A stretch of DNA of 64,000 bases from an uncultured Collinsella sp. (GTDB lineage: Bacteria > Actinomycetota > Coriobacteriia > Coriobacteriales > Coriobacteriaceae), in NCBI GenBank assembly GCA_902492235.1, contig CABUKS010000005.1, forward strand, positions 15,897 through 79,896, given 5' to 3'. Positions within the stretch are counted from its first letter, which is position 1. Each line of letters begins with the position of its first letter. The notes below the pieces were generated by a model. That model made no database searches. It had not been told where the DNA came from and saw only the letters and a list, made by a program, of their open reading frames with translations. Of the stretch, positions 42,066-50,614 are shown in pieces. The position numbers and the translations under genes were made by a program.

Positions 42066-42325
42066 TAGTATGCCTCGACCGGGTTGGTGGCGAGTTGGTC
42101 CTCTTTGGCCAGCTCGGTCATAGTATTGACGAGCTCGAGGGTCTCTTGGGCCTCCTGCTCGTCGACAATCTGAATGCCAAAGCCGGCGTGCACGAGAATA
42201 TAGTCGCCTACCTGTGCCGTCGGCACGAGGCGCAGCGAAACGGGGCGCTCGATGCCCATCATGTCGACGGTCGCCTTAAGGTCGTCGTCGCGTTTGACCA
42301 CTTTACCGGGAACGGCAAGGCACAT
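42065..42325 (-). CDS. hypC: Hydrogenase maturation chaperone HypC
   Basis: 86 residues beginning MCLAVPGKVV, with the essential Cys2, and containing GDYILVHAGFGI. It binds HypD and the hydrogenase large-subunit precursor. AAGGGGAA precedes the ATG; the longer upstream frame is not used because Cys2 must be near the N-terminus. Follows hypF by 129 bases. Confidence 0.95.
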   Translation of the reverse strand: MCLAVPGKVVKRDDDLKATVDMMGIERPVSLRLVPTAQVGDYILVHAGFGIQIVDEQEAQETLELVNTMTELAKEDQLATNPVEAY

Positions 42326-42454
42326 AATGTTCCCCTTTATACGTTTTGCGCTGGATAGGCGCCTAATTACCCATCGGTTGATGGTAGCGCTCGCGGGAGT
42401 CACGAGCAAATGCGTTACACCTGTGAGACGGTGGCGCGCAGGCTGGAAAAACGC

Positions 42455-44908
42455 CTATCGCGATGCTGTCTGCGCGAGGAGAGCGCGAGCGATGGCGGCC
42501 TGACCGTAGGCGATGCAGCCGTCGTTGACGGGCACGGAGTGGGGAACCAAGACAGTGAGACCCACGCTTTTGAGCTCACGGGTGAGGAGCTGGAGCAAAA
42601 GTCGGTTCATGAACACGCCGCCCGAGAGCGCGACGGTGTCGAGGCCTTCACGGGCGCAGATCTCGCTTGCGATGTGGGTCGTAGCGTGCGTAATGGCGAT
42701 GTGAAACCCGAGGGCGAGCTTGTCGGCCGGCGCGCCTGCCTCGATTCCATTCAGAAGAGCTTCGATGAGCGGTTGGGGGTCCAAGATGGGGGAGTCGTCG
42801 GCAGACGTGAATACGCCTGCATGATTGCCGTCGAGACGAACGGTCTTACCGCCGAGCGCGCGCCAGGCGGCGGCCTCAAGCTCGATGGCGGGTTCACCCT
42901 CGTAGGTCGCTTGGCCGCAAATGCCCAGGATCGCGGCTGCGACATCAAACAAGCGACCCATACTGCTGGTGCGCGGGCTGTTGATGCCACGTTCGATCAT
43001 CGTTGCCGTCACGCTGCGTGTTTGCTCGTCTAGGTCGCCCAAGAGCCGCTCAGCCCCCGGGTGTTCAAGCAGGCCGAGCTCGCTGAGCAGGGCAAAGGCG
43101 TTGCGGCGGGCGTCGCGCACGGAGGCCGCCCCGCCGGGGAGCGCCCAGGTGCGCAAATACGCGGCGCGCTCAAAGCCGCCAAGGCTTGCAACAAGAAACT
43201 CGCCGCCCCAAATGGTCCCATCGGTGCCGGCGCCGGTGCCGTCAAAGGCGATGCCAAGGACGCGCGCGTCGGTTGTAAGCTGGTCCGCGACGATAGCCTC
43301 GGCCATTACGCTCGCGATATGCGCATGATGGTGCTGCACCTCAACGAGCGGCAGATTGCATTTTCGCGCCTGCTCGCGCGCCCACTGGCTCGATAGATAG
43401 CTGGGGTGTAGATCGCAGGCCAAGGCGGCGGGCGCCAAGTCAAAGAGATCTTCCAAGCGCGTGCGCGCGGCGTTCCAGGCATCGAAGGTCCCGCCGTTTT
43501 CAACATCGCCGATATGCTGCGACACAAAACAGGTTGCCTCGCCGTTCGTCCCTTCACGCGTGAGCGCAATCGTTGCCTTTTGTTGTGGCCCGCAGGCGAG
43601 CACGCAGGGCGGAGCACCGTTGAGCACCGGCAACGGCAGCGGCTGGGGTGCATATCCGCGAGCGCGGCGAACGGGCGTAACGGCGCCGTCGACCACGCGT
43701 ACCACAGAGTCGTCGTAGCGCGACAGAATTGCGCGGTCGTTGCCGAGCAGCGCGTCGGCGATGCCGGCGGCAACGAGGTGTTCCCAGGCAAGGTCATCGT
43801 CGGTCTCGATGGGTTCTTCGCTCAGGTTTCCGCTGGTCATGACGAGCGCGTGCATACCGCGGGCTTCTGCCGCGGCAAGCAACAGATGCTGAAGCGGGGT
43901 GTAGGGGAGCATGACGCCGAGCTCGGGAAGGTCGTGCGCGACGGATGGCGCGAGTGTAAGGGCGTCGGGGGAATCTCCCTCGCCAACAGCACGCCGGCGC
44001 AATAGCACGATGGGGCGGATGCTACCGGTTAGCAAGCCGCGCTCGGCATCATCGACATGGTACAGGCGTTCAGTATCGGCGAGGCTGCGCACCATAACGG
44101 CAAGCGGCTTGTTGCTGCGGCGCTTGCGACGGCGCAGCTCGACCACTGCCTGCTCGTTGGCGGCGTTGCAGGCCAGATGGAATCCGCCCAGGCCCTTGAT
44201 GGCGACAATACCGCCGCTGGCCAGCAACTCGACACAGCGGTCAATAATGGCGTCGCTGGTTTCGCGCGTGCTGCCGACGGCTGGCGTCGCCCCCGAGCCT
44301 TCGAGCTCCATGTCGCCCTCTGCCTCGCGCCAGGTAATATGCGGCCCGCAATCAAAGCAGGCATCGGGCTGTGCGTGAAAACGCCGGTCGAGTGGGTCGG
44401 CATACTCCGCGGCGCACTTGGGACACATGGGAAAACAATCCATCGACGTGGCCGCTCGGTCATAAGGCAGCGATCGGATGATGGTAAAGCGTGGGCCGCA
44501 GTTAGTGCAGTTGATAAAGGGGTAGTGATAGCGGCGGTCGGCGGGGTCGAACAGTTCGCGCAGGCAGTCGTCACAGGTGGCGATATCGGGGGAGATGAGC
44601 GTCGTGTGCACGGTCTGATCCTGCGACGCTACGATACGAAAGACCTGCTCATCGTCGGCATCCCAAGCGTCGGGCTCCAGGTCTGCAACGGCGATATGCT
44701 CAACGCGGGCCGCGGCAGGCGCGTGCTCCGACAGCGCGGCGACAAAGCCGTCGAGCGCCTCGACCGAAGCATGCGCCTCGATGTGCACGCCGTCGCCCGC
44801 ATTGAGTACCCAGCCGCAAATGCCATGCGCCATAGCCTCGCGATACACAAATGGCCGCATGCCAACGCCCTGCACAATGCCCGTCACATGAATATGCACA
44901 TGCCGCAT
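42455..44908 (-). CDS. hypF: Carbamoyltransferase HypF
   Basis: 817 residues with all expected parts: acylphosphatase domain (VTGIVQGVGMRPFV), two zinc fingers (CDDCLRELFD...CTNCGP and CPKCAAEY...CFDCGP), YrdC-like domain (GLGGFHLACNA) and the carbamoyltransferase domain with HHHAHIASVMAE. It makes the carbamoyl group for HypE. The third Met is taken as start, preceded by GAGGGG. First gene of hypF-C-D-E. hypA and hypB and the hydrogenase itself are not in the window. Confidence 0.95.
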   Translation of the reverse strand: MRHVHIHVTGIVQGVGMRPFVYREAMAHGICGWVLNAGDGVHIEAHASVEALDGFVAALSEHAPAAARVEHIAVADLEPDAWDADDEQVFRIVASQDQTVHTTLISPDIATCDDCLRELFDPADRRYHYPFINCTNCGPRFTIIRSLPYDRAATSMDCFPMCPKCAAEYADPLDRRFHAQPDACFDCGPHITWREAEGDMELEGSGATPAVGSTRETSDAIIDRCVELLASGGIVAIKGLGGFHLACNAANEQAVVELRRRKRRSNKPLAVMVRSLADTERLYHVDDAERGLLTGSIRPIVLLRRRAVGEGDSPDALTLAPSVAHDLPELGVMLPYTPLQHLLLAAAEARGMHALVMTSGNLSEEPIETDDDLAWEHLVAAGIADALLGNDRAILSRYDDSVVRVVDGAVTPVRRARGYAPQPLPLPVLNGAPPCVLACGPQQKATIALTREGTNGEATCFVSQHIGDVENGGTFDAWNAARTRLEDLFDLAPAALACDLHPSYLSSQWAREQARKCNLPLVEVQHHHAHIASVMAEAIVADQLTTDARVLGIAFDGTGAGTDGTIWGGEFLVASLGGFERAAYLRTWALPGGAASVRDARRNAFALLSELGLLEHPGAERLLGDLDEQTRSVTATMIERGINSPRTSSMGRLFDVAAAILGICGQATYEGEPAIELEAAAWRALGGKTVRLDGNHAGVFTSADDSPILDPQPLIEALLNGIEAGAPADKLALGFHIAITHATTHIASEICAREGLDTVALSGGVFMNRLLLQLLTRELKSVGLTVLVPHSVPVNDGCIAYGQAAIARALLAQTASR

Positions 44909-44931
44909 GTGACACCCCTCATCAAAACCGA

Positions 44932-45002
44932 CCAAAAAGGGACAGGTTTATTTTGGTAGGTACAACTTCTAAACCTGCCAAAACAAACCTGTCCCTTTTT
45001 GG
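44932..45002. repeat. C-family palindrome between nikR and hypF
   Basis: 30-base arms CCAAAAAGGGACAGGTTTAT... and complement with few mismatches, 71 bases in all, between the nikR stop and the hypF start. A half copy lies at 36818-36844. Confidence 0.85.
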
Positions 45003-45025
45003 CAGGTGCGCTGCGGGAAATCCCG

Positions 45026-45535
45026 CTATAGCCCCAGACTTTGCCTGGTGGCGGCGCAGGTGAGCTCGCCGTGCTTAACGCCGCGCAGGCCCAGCAGGCG
45101 GTCGGCCAGTTCGTAGACGCGCTCGCCGCGACCCTTGAGCGCCAGAATCTCCAGACAGTTGTGGTGATCCAGATGCACGTGCATGGTCGATACGATCTCG
45201 TCGGTGTAGTCGTGCTGCACTTCGTCCAGGCGGCGCGTCAGGTCGCCGGTATGGTGGTCGTAGATCATGGTGAGCGATCCGATAACGTGCTCATCGGGCG
45301 TGCGCATCTGCTCTTTGGCGATTGAGGCGCGAATCAAATCGCGCACTGCCTCGGAGCGGTTGGCCACGTCGCCGCGGCGTGCGATTTGCTCGTCAAAGCG
45401 GCGCAGCAGGTCATCGGGCGCGGTGACCGAAAAACGGACCAGCTCGGAGCCGCCGCCGCAACGGCAGCTCGCCTCGTCGCCCGTGCCGTTGCGGTGGTCG
45501 TGCCCGCAGCCGTGCTCGTGTTCGTGTTCGGACAC
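45026..45535 (-). CDS. nikR: Nickel-responsive regulator NikR with His/Cys-rich N-terminus
   Basis: 169 residues. A ribbon-helix-helix DNA-binding part (VRFSVTAPDDLLRRFDEQIA...NRSEAVRDLIR, about 33-75) and the C-terminal ACT-type nickel domain with STMHVHLDHHNCLE, holding the His-x-His and Cys ligands. The first 28 residues (EHEHEHGCGHDH...CRC) are an extra metal-binding tail not seen in E. coli NikR. Starts with GTG one base behind the stop of the 82-residue gene. Sits just upstream of the hyp genes, fitting nickel control of hydrogenase maturation. Confidence 0.92.
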   Translation of the reverse strand: MSEHEHEHGCGHDHRNGTGDEASCRCGGGSELVRFSVTAPDDLLRRFDEQIARRGDVANRSEAVRDLIRASIAKEQMRTPDEHVIGSLTMIYDHHTGDLTRRLDEVQHDYTDEIVSTMHVHLDHHNCLEILALKGRGERVYELADRLLGLRGVKHGELTCAATRQSLGL

Positions 45536-45536
45536 C

Positions 45537-45785
45537 CTACACCAGCTTTACGGAGCCGACAGAGTTGTGGTCAGCCTCGATGGCTTCCTCGTAGCCCTCG
45601 AGCGCGTCATGCGCCTCGTGCAGTGCGGCCATGGCAGCTTCGAGCTTGGCGCCAATGCGCTCCATGTCAAAATTCTCGGTCGCATGCAGCAGCTGATGGC
45701 TCCACTCGTGGGCGAGCTCGATGGTGTCGTCGACCTGCTTGACGCTCATGGCAAGCTGGCTCATGTTCATTCCGACGTCATGCAT
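45537..45785 (-). CDS. Small helical protein upstream of nikR
   Basis: 82 residues, Met/His/Glu-rich, predicted all-helical with heptads (AKLEAAMAALHEAHDALEGYEEAIEAD). I do not recognise the family. AGGAGA lies 7 bases before the ATG. It ends one base before the nikR start, so the two are translated together; the His content (MHD, EWSHQLLHA, LHEAHD, DHNS) would suit a nickel-linked role. Confidence 0.7.
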   Translation of the reverse strand: MHDVGMNMSQLAMSVKQVDDTIELAHEWSHQLLHATENFDMERIGAKLEAAMAALHEAHDALEGYEEAIEADHNSVGSVKLV

Positions 45786-45862
45786 GGGAGATCTCCTTAT
45801 GTTCGGGGCAATCCAGTGGTTCAGATTCTACTACGCCCGCGCGGGGCGCTACCGCATAAGAA

Positions 45863-45895
45863 AACGGGTGCGAGTCTGTGTGACCCGCACCCGTT
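45863..45895. terminator. Terminator-like hairpin downstream of trxA
   Basis: Perfect stem AACGGGTGCG / CGCACCCGTT with a 13-base loop, A-rich on the left so best suited to the minus strand. Confidence 0.7.
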
Positions 45896-46016
45896 CACTG
45901 GGGGCTGTTTGTATCTACCATACTATCCGTGGTCGCACGCGGTACACCCAGAAGTCCGGCGAGCGGTGCAAAAGCGCTCATGGACGGCGGCAGGACGCCA
46001 AAATGTAACCAGCGTA

Positions 46017-46337
46017 TTACAGGTGCTTCTCCAGCAGTGCCTGCAGCCTTGCCTTGGGCAGCGCGCCGACCGAGCGGTCGACCTCCTCACCGTTCTTAAA
46101 GACAATCAGCGTGGGGATGCTCATGACGCCAAACTTCATGGCCAGGTCCTGATTGTCATCGACGTTGCACTTGGCAACGGCAAGCTTGCCGGCCAGCTCG
46201 TCGGCTACCTCGTCCACGATGGGCGAGAGCGATCGGCAGGGCCCGCACCAGGGCGCCCAAAAATCAACCAGTACGGGAAGGTTGCCGTTAACGACGGAAT
46301 CGAAGTTCTCGGGGGTAATCTGCTTAATGTCAGCCAT
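46017..46337 (-). CDS. trxA: Thioredoxin
   Basis: 106 residues, standard length, active site WCGPC (Cys31, Cys34), cis-Pro in SIPTLIVFKNGE. GGAGG lies 5 bases before the ATG; longer in-frame starts lack a site. Single gene, divergent from the UDG-like gene; general disulfide reductant. Confidence 0.95.
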   Translation of the reverse strand: MADIKQITPENFDSVVNGNLPVLVDFWAPWCGPCRSLSPIVDEVADELAGKLAVAKCNVDDNQDLAMKFGVMSIPTLIVFKNGEEVDRSVGALPKARLQALLEKHL

Positions 46338-46439
46338 GGTGACCTCCATAATGCGACGCGGCTCGGCCGCGTAAAACTCAGTACGACCGTGCTTATACCC
46401 AACGACCCGCAAAGCAACCACTCACGGGCGGCTCTTTTA

Positions 46440-46445
46440 TATAAT
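46440..46445 (+). promoter_or_regulatory. -10 box of the UDG-like gene
   Basis: Perfect TATAAT that overlaps an in-frame ATG at 46444; that ATG therefore cannot be in the mRNA and the start must be 46474. Confidence 0.55.
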
Positions 46446-46473
46446 GGTGGGCACGCAAACGATTGGAGAGCGC

Positions 46474-47049
46474 ATGCCCACGTCACAAAGCCAGAAAAAA
46501 GAAGCCATCGCCCAGGCGGCCGAGCAGGAGCTTGCATCGCTTGCGGCCCGTGGCGTGCGCATCGCGGGCAACGCGTGCTCGCCGATCGTGCTGGTCAAAG
46601 GTGATTTGGATGATGCCGAGCGCTCGGGCGGCGAACTTGCCGCCGGCGCGGATGGTGCCGCATTGCGCAAGGCGCTCGGGGCAATCGGTTACGCGCCCGA
46701 AGATTTTTGTGTGCTGGCGAGTGTTGCCGGCGCAGGCGACGGAGCTGTGGCGGTGGGCCACGCCCTGCCGTGCGACCTGTTCCGCGAGGCGCTTGAGGCC
46801 TTGGACCCCGAGGCGGTGCTGCTGCTCGATAACAGCGCGGCCGATGTCATGCGCGAAACCTACGCCGACATGCTCGTGGCGATTGATGACTTCGACACCG
46901 CCATGCTCAAGCCCGGTCTGATCGCCCATGTGCAGGGCCGCCGCGTGCTCGCGCTCGATGGCTTTGAGGCGGCGCTGACCGACAAAGCGGCCAAGCAGCG
47001 CATGTGGGCCTATATCAAGCAGCTGACCCCGGCGGCTGCTCCACTGTAG
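46474..47049 (+). CDS. Hypothetical protein, possible degenerate uracil-DNA-glycosylase fold
   Basis: 191 residues. The order of elements recalls family 4/5 uracil-DNA glycosylases: GAALRKALGAIGYAPEDFCVLA, then REALEALDPEAVLLLDNSAADVM, then a C-terminal ALTDKAAKQRMWAYIKQL like the K..W..L end of that family. The catalytic GExPG motif, the HPS-type motif and the Fe-S cysteines are absent, so glycosylase activity is unlikely. GGAGAG precedes the ATG. The family call is tentative. Confidence 0.6.
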   Translation: MPTSQSQKKEAIAQAAEQELASLAARGVRIAGNACSPIVLVKGDLDDAERSGGELAAGADGAALRKALGAIGYAPEDFCVLASVAGAGDGAVAVGHALPCDLFREALEALDPEAVLLLDNSAADVMRETYADMLVAIDDFDTAMLKPGLIAHVQGRRVLALDGFEAALTDKAAKQRMWAYIKQLTPAAAPL

Positions 47050-47206
47050 CGGATTGGCGCCGGCGAGCGATTGCCTGGCGGGCGTGCCGTCGACCATGCG
47101 CGGCGGCCGTCCAAAGATGCCTCCTACGCTATCGAGAGCTCGGCTATCCTCAGTTTGCCAGTTCGAAAATGGGCCTGCCTCATGATCGAATCTTTATTTC
47201 AACTTT

Positions 47207-47256
47207 ACACCTAGGTTTACAGCTGTCTTGTCAGCTGTAAACCTAGGTGTCATACT
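47207..47256 (+). promoter_or_regulatory. nadA promoter overlapped by a 19-bp inverted repeat (NiaR operator)
   Basis: Perfect arms ACACCTAGGTTTACAGCTG (47207-47225) and complement (47232-47250), spacer TCTTGT. The spacer and right arm supply a TTGTCA -35 (47228-47233), 17 bases before CATACT (47251-47256). The niaR repressor gene ends this operon. Confidence 0.75.
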
Positions 47257-47291
47257 AAAGCCCCAAGATTCGCCAAAAGAGAGGGGCCTTG

Positions 47292-48317
47292 ATGGCACAG
47301 AGCGCGAACATGGATGCATCGGAGCTTGCACGCGACATTGCGGCCGGCCTGGCATTGGCAACGACGGCAACGGAGCGCGCGGCATTGGTGCCCGCAGAGC
47401 TCGTCGAGGCCATTCAACAACTTAAAACCAAACGCGACGCGGTGATCCTGGCACACTATTACGTGGCACCCGAGGTCCAGGCTGTGGCCGATTACGTCGG
47501 CGACAGCTTCTACCTGGCAAAGCTCGCCAAGAGCCTGCCGCAGCAGACTATCGTGCTGTGCGGCGTGGAGTTTATGGGCGAGAGCGCCAAGCTGCTCAAC
47601 CCCACCAAGACCGTGCTGCTGCCCGAGCCGGGCGCGGATTGCCCCATGGCGCACATGGTCAAGCGCGAGACGGTCGACGCCGCCCGCGCCGAGTACGGCG
47701 ACGACCTGGCTGTCGTCTGCTACGTCAACTCGACGGTCGAGATCAAGAGCTGGAGTGATGTGTGCGTCACCAGCTCCAACGCTGTCAAGATCGTGTCCGA
47801 GCTGCCGCAGCAGCACGTCCTGTTCATTCCCGACCAAAACCTCGGTCACTTCGTAGCCGAGCAGGTGCCGCAAAAGCACGTCCTGCTTAACAAGGGCTAC
47901 TGCCCGCGCCACCACATCATCACCGTCGAGCAGATCGTCGATGCGCAGGAGGCGCATCCCGACGCGCTCGTGCTGGCGCACCCCGAGTGCAAGGCCGACG
48001 TCCTGGCCGAGGCTGACTACATCGGCTCCACTGCCGGCATCATCAAGTATGCCGAGGAGTCGGACGCGAGCGAGTTCATTATCGTGACGGTCCGCGGCGT
48101 GCTCTACGAGCTTGAGCGCCGCTGCCAGGGCACCGGCAAGAAGTTCTACTTCCCTGCGGTGCAGCCCACTTGCGTCAACATGGATCTCATCACGCTCGAA
48201 AAACTCGTGCACTGCCTGGAGACGGGCGAGGGCGAGGTGCAGATTGGCGTGTCGGAAGAGGCCGCCGATCAGGCCAAGCTCACGCTCGACCGCATGCTCG
48301 AGTACGCGACGCGCTAA
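47292..48317 (+). CDS. nadA: Quinolinate synthase
   Basis: 341 residues. HYYVAPEVQAVADYVGDS and the three Fe-S cysteines: Cys90 (CGVEFMGES), HPEC and PTCVNM. It condenses iminoaspartate with dihydroxyacetone phosphate to quinolinate. AGAGGGG precedes the ATG; TTG three bases upstream is possible. First gene of nadA-nadB-nadC-niaR. Confidence 0.96.
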   Translation: MAQSANMDASELARDIAAGLALATTATERAALVPAELVEAIQQLKTKRDAVILAHYYVAPEVQAVADYVGDSFYLAKLAKSLPQQTIVLCGVEFMGESAKLLNPTKTVLLPEPGADCPMAHMVKRETVDAARAEYGDDLAVVCYVNSTVEIKSWSDVCVTSSNAVKIVSELPQQHVLFIPDQNLGHFVAEQVPQKHVLLNKGYCPRHHIITVEQIVDAQEAHPDALVLAHPECKADVLAEADYIGSTAGIIKYAEESDASEFIIVTVRGVLYELERRCQGTGKKFYFPAVQPTCVNMDLITLEKLVHCLETGEGEVQIGVSEEAADQAKLTLDRMLEYATR

Positions 48318-48320
48318 GCC

Positions 48321-48355
48321 AATGTGACATGAGGGACCATCCCTTATGCCACATT
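48321..48355 (+). repeat. Hairpin between nadA and nadB
   Basis: 35-base near-perfect hairpin: arms AATGTGACATGAGGGA and TCCCTTATGCCACATT with a 3-base loop, immediately behind the nadA stop and ahead of the nadB ribosome site. No T-run, so more likely a stability or attenuation structure. Confidence 0.7.
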
Positions 48356-48373
48356 ACAAGGGAGAGGATTCCT

Positions 48374-49750
48374 GTGGAAACCAAACAATACCCCGATATG
48401 GAGTGTGACGTCGTCATTGCCGGTTGCGGCGTGGCGGGCCTGTATGCGGCTCTCAATCTGCCGACGAGCACGCGCGTAATCATGCTCTCCAAGGGCGCCA
48501 TCGACGAGTGCGATTCGATGCTCGCGCAGGGCGGCATCTGCGTACTGCCCGAGGGCTCTGACTACGATGCCTTCTTTGAGGACACCATGCACGCCGGCCA
48601 TTACGAGAACCGCCGCGAGAGCGTTGACATCATGATCCGCTCGAGCCGCTCGGTCATCAACGACCTGCTGGCGATGGGCGTGGACTTTGAGCGCAAGGCC
48701 GACGGCAGCCTCGACTTTACCCGCGAGGGCGCGCACAGCCGCCCGCGCATCGCCTTCCATGCCGATATTACGGGCAAGGAGATTACGACCAAGCTGCTCC
48801 AGGCTGTCCGTAAGCTGGACAACGTGCAGATTCTCGAACACGTTGCCATGACCGACATCCTGACCGCCGAGCGCGATGACGCCACGGTGTGCACCGGCGT
48901 TGTCGCCGTTGCCGTGGATGAGGGCGATTCGGCTCGCCCCGCCGACGAGCTGGCAAATGCCGCTGAGGGCGTGCATGCCGGCGAGCCTTTTAAGATCCAT
49001 GCCCGCCACACGCTGTGGGCTACGGGCGGTATCGGCGGCGTATACGACCATTCGACTAACTACCCGCAGCTCACGGGCGATGCCTGCTACATTGCTCAGG
49101 AGCATGGCATTAAGATGGAGCACCTGGACTACGTGCAGATTCACCCCACGGGACTGTTCTCGCCGCAGCCGGGCCGCACCTTCCTGATCAGCGAGAGCTG
49201 CCGCGGCGAGGGCGCGATTTTGCTCAACGCCGCCGGCGAGCGCTTTACCGACGAGTTGCAGCCGCGCGATGTGGTCGCCGCTGCTATTCGCGAGCAGATG
49301 AAGCAGGACGGCACCGAGCACGAATGGCTGAGCTTTGCCCCCGTCGAGCGCGGTGTGGTGACCGGGCACTTTACCAACATCCGCGCGCGCTGCCTGGAGG
49401 ACGGTCGCGATATCTTGGACGAGCCCATTCCCGTTACGCCCACGCAGCACTACTTTATGGGCGGCGTGTGGGTCGACAAGGACGGTCGCACCTCGATGCC
49501 CGAGCTCTACGCCGCGGGCGAGACGGCCTGCAACGGCGTTCACGGCAAGAATCGCCTAGCTTCTAACAGCCTGCTCGAGTCCCTAGTCTGGGGTCGCCGC
49601 GCTGCTTGGCGTATGCGCACCGGCGAGTCGCTTGCCGTGGAGCAGGCGGGCGAGCCCGCGCTCGATGGACGCCATCGCGCCCTGAGTTCCGATATCCTTG
49701 CAATCGATGATTTGGCCCGTGCCGCCGGCACGCAGGCCGTGGAGGAGTAG
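48374..49750 (+). CDS. nadB: L-aspartate oxidase, short form
   Basis: 458 residues. FAD-binding GCGVAGLYAALNL, substrate motifs REGAHSRPRIAFHAD, YVQIHPTGLF, SESCRGEGA and ELYAAGETACNGVHGKNRLASNSL. It oxidises aspartate to iminoaspartate for NadA. It is about 80 residues shorter than E. coli NadB, lacking most of the C-terminal helical domain. GTG start after GGAGAGG. Confidence 0.93.
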   Translation: METKQYPDMECDVVIAGCGVAGLYAALNLPTSTRVIMLSKGAIDECDSMLAQGGICVLPEGSDYDAFFEDTMHAGHYENRRESVDIMIRSSRSVINDLLAMGVDFERKADGSLDFTREGAHSRPRIAFHADITGKEITTKLLQAVRKLDNVQILEHVAMTDILTAERDDATVCTGVVAVAVDEGDSARPADELANAAEGVHAGEPFKIHARHTLWATGGIGGVYDHSTNYPQLTGDACYIAQEHGIKMEHLDYVQIHPTGLFSPQPGRTFLISESCRGEGAILLNAAGERFTDELQPRDVVAAAIREQMKQDGTEHEWLSFAPVERGVVTGHFTNIRARCLEDGRDILDEPIPVTPTQHYFMGGVWVDKDGRTSMPELYAAGETACNGVHGKNRLASNSLLESLVWGRRAAWRMRTGESLAVEQAGEPALDGRHRALSSDILAIDDLARAAGTQAVEE

Positions 49751-49753
49751 ACC

Positions 49754-50614
49754 ATGAACCCCATTACCATGAAGCTCGTCGTCGATGATCTGATTCTGCA
49801 GGCTCTGCGCGAGGACATTACCTTTGAGGACGTGAGCACGTCGAGCGTGTGCCCCACGGCGCGTCCCGCCACGGTGGAGCTTATCGCCAAGGCCGATGGC
49901 ATCATCGCGGGCTTGGATGTGTTCGCTCGCACCTTTGAGCTGCTGGATCCGCAGAGCTCCGTGTTGTTTGATGTCGCGGACGGCGACGAGGTGCACGCTG
50001 GCGATCACGTGGGCCAGGTGCGCGGAGACGCGCGCGTGCTGCTTTCGGGCGAGCGTGTGGCGCTCAACTACCTGCAGCGCATGAGCGGCATCGCTACTTA
50101 CACGCATCGGATGGCGGCTGCGCTCGAGGGCACCAAGACCGTGCTTGTCGATACGCGCAAGACCACGCCGGGCATGCGCGTCTTCGAGAAGGCCGCGGTC
50201 GAGATCGGCGGCGGCAGCAACCACCGTTACAACCTGTCGACGGCCGTCATGCTCAAGGACAACCACATCGATGCCGCCGGTGGCGTGACGCGTGCGATCG
50301 AGATGGCGCGCGCCCATGCATCGTTTACCACGACGGTCGAGATCGAGTGCGAGAACCTGGACATGGTGCGCGAGGCCGTGGAGGCCGGCGCCGATATCAT
50401 CATGTTCGACAACATGACCCACGACGACATGGCTGCCGCGATCGAGCTTATCGCCGGCCGCGCCAAGACCGAGTGCTCGGGCAACGTGGACGCCAGCAAT
50501 ATCCGAGCGCTCGCCGACCTGGGCGTTGACTTTATTAGCTCGGGCGCGTTGACGCACTCTGCGCCGATTCTCGACCTCTCGCTTAAGCACCTGCGTCTGC
50601 TGGACGGTAAATAA
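49754..50614 (+). CDS. nadC: Quinolinate phosphoribosyltransferase
   Basis: 286 residues with RKTTPGMRVFEKAAV, GGGSNHRYNL, MLKDNHI and SSGALTHSAP. Makes nicotinate mononucleotide from quinolinate and PRPP. Only 3 bases separate it from nadB; GGAGGAG in the nadB end serves as ribosome site. Its stop overlaps the niaR start (TAATG). Confidence 0.96.
   Translation: MNPITMKLVVDDLILQALREDITFEDVSTSSVCPTARPATVELIAKADGIIAGLDVFARTFELLDPQSSVLFDVADGDEVHAGDHVGQVRGDARVLLSGERVALNYLQRMSGIATYTHRMAAALEGTKTVLVDTRKTTPGMRVFEKAAVEIGGGSNHRYNLSTAVMLKDNHIDAAGGVTRAIEMARAHASFTTTVEIECENLDMVREAVEAGADIIMFDNMTHDDMAAAIELIAGRAKTECSGNVDASNIRALADLGVDFISSGALTHSAPILDLSLKHLRLLDGK

Noticed and set aside
49583..50590. Minus-strand frame opposite nadC
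   Set aside because: Antisense of a complete, highly conserved enzyme gene.
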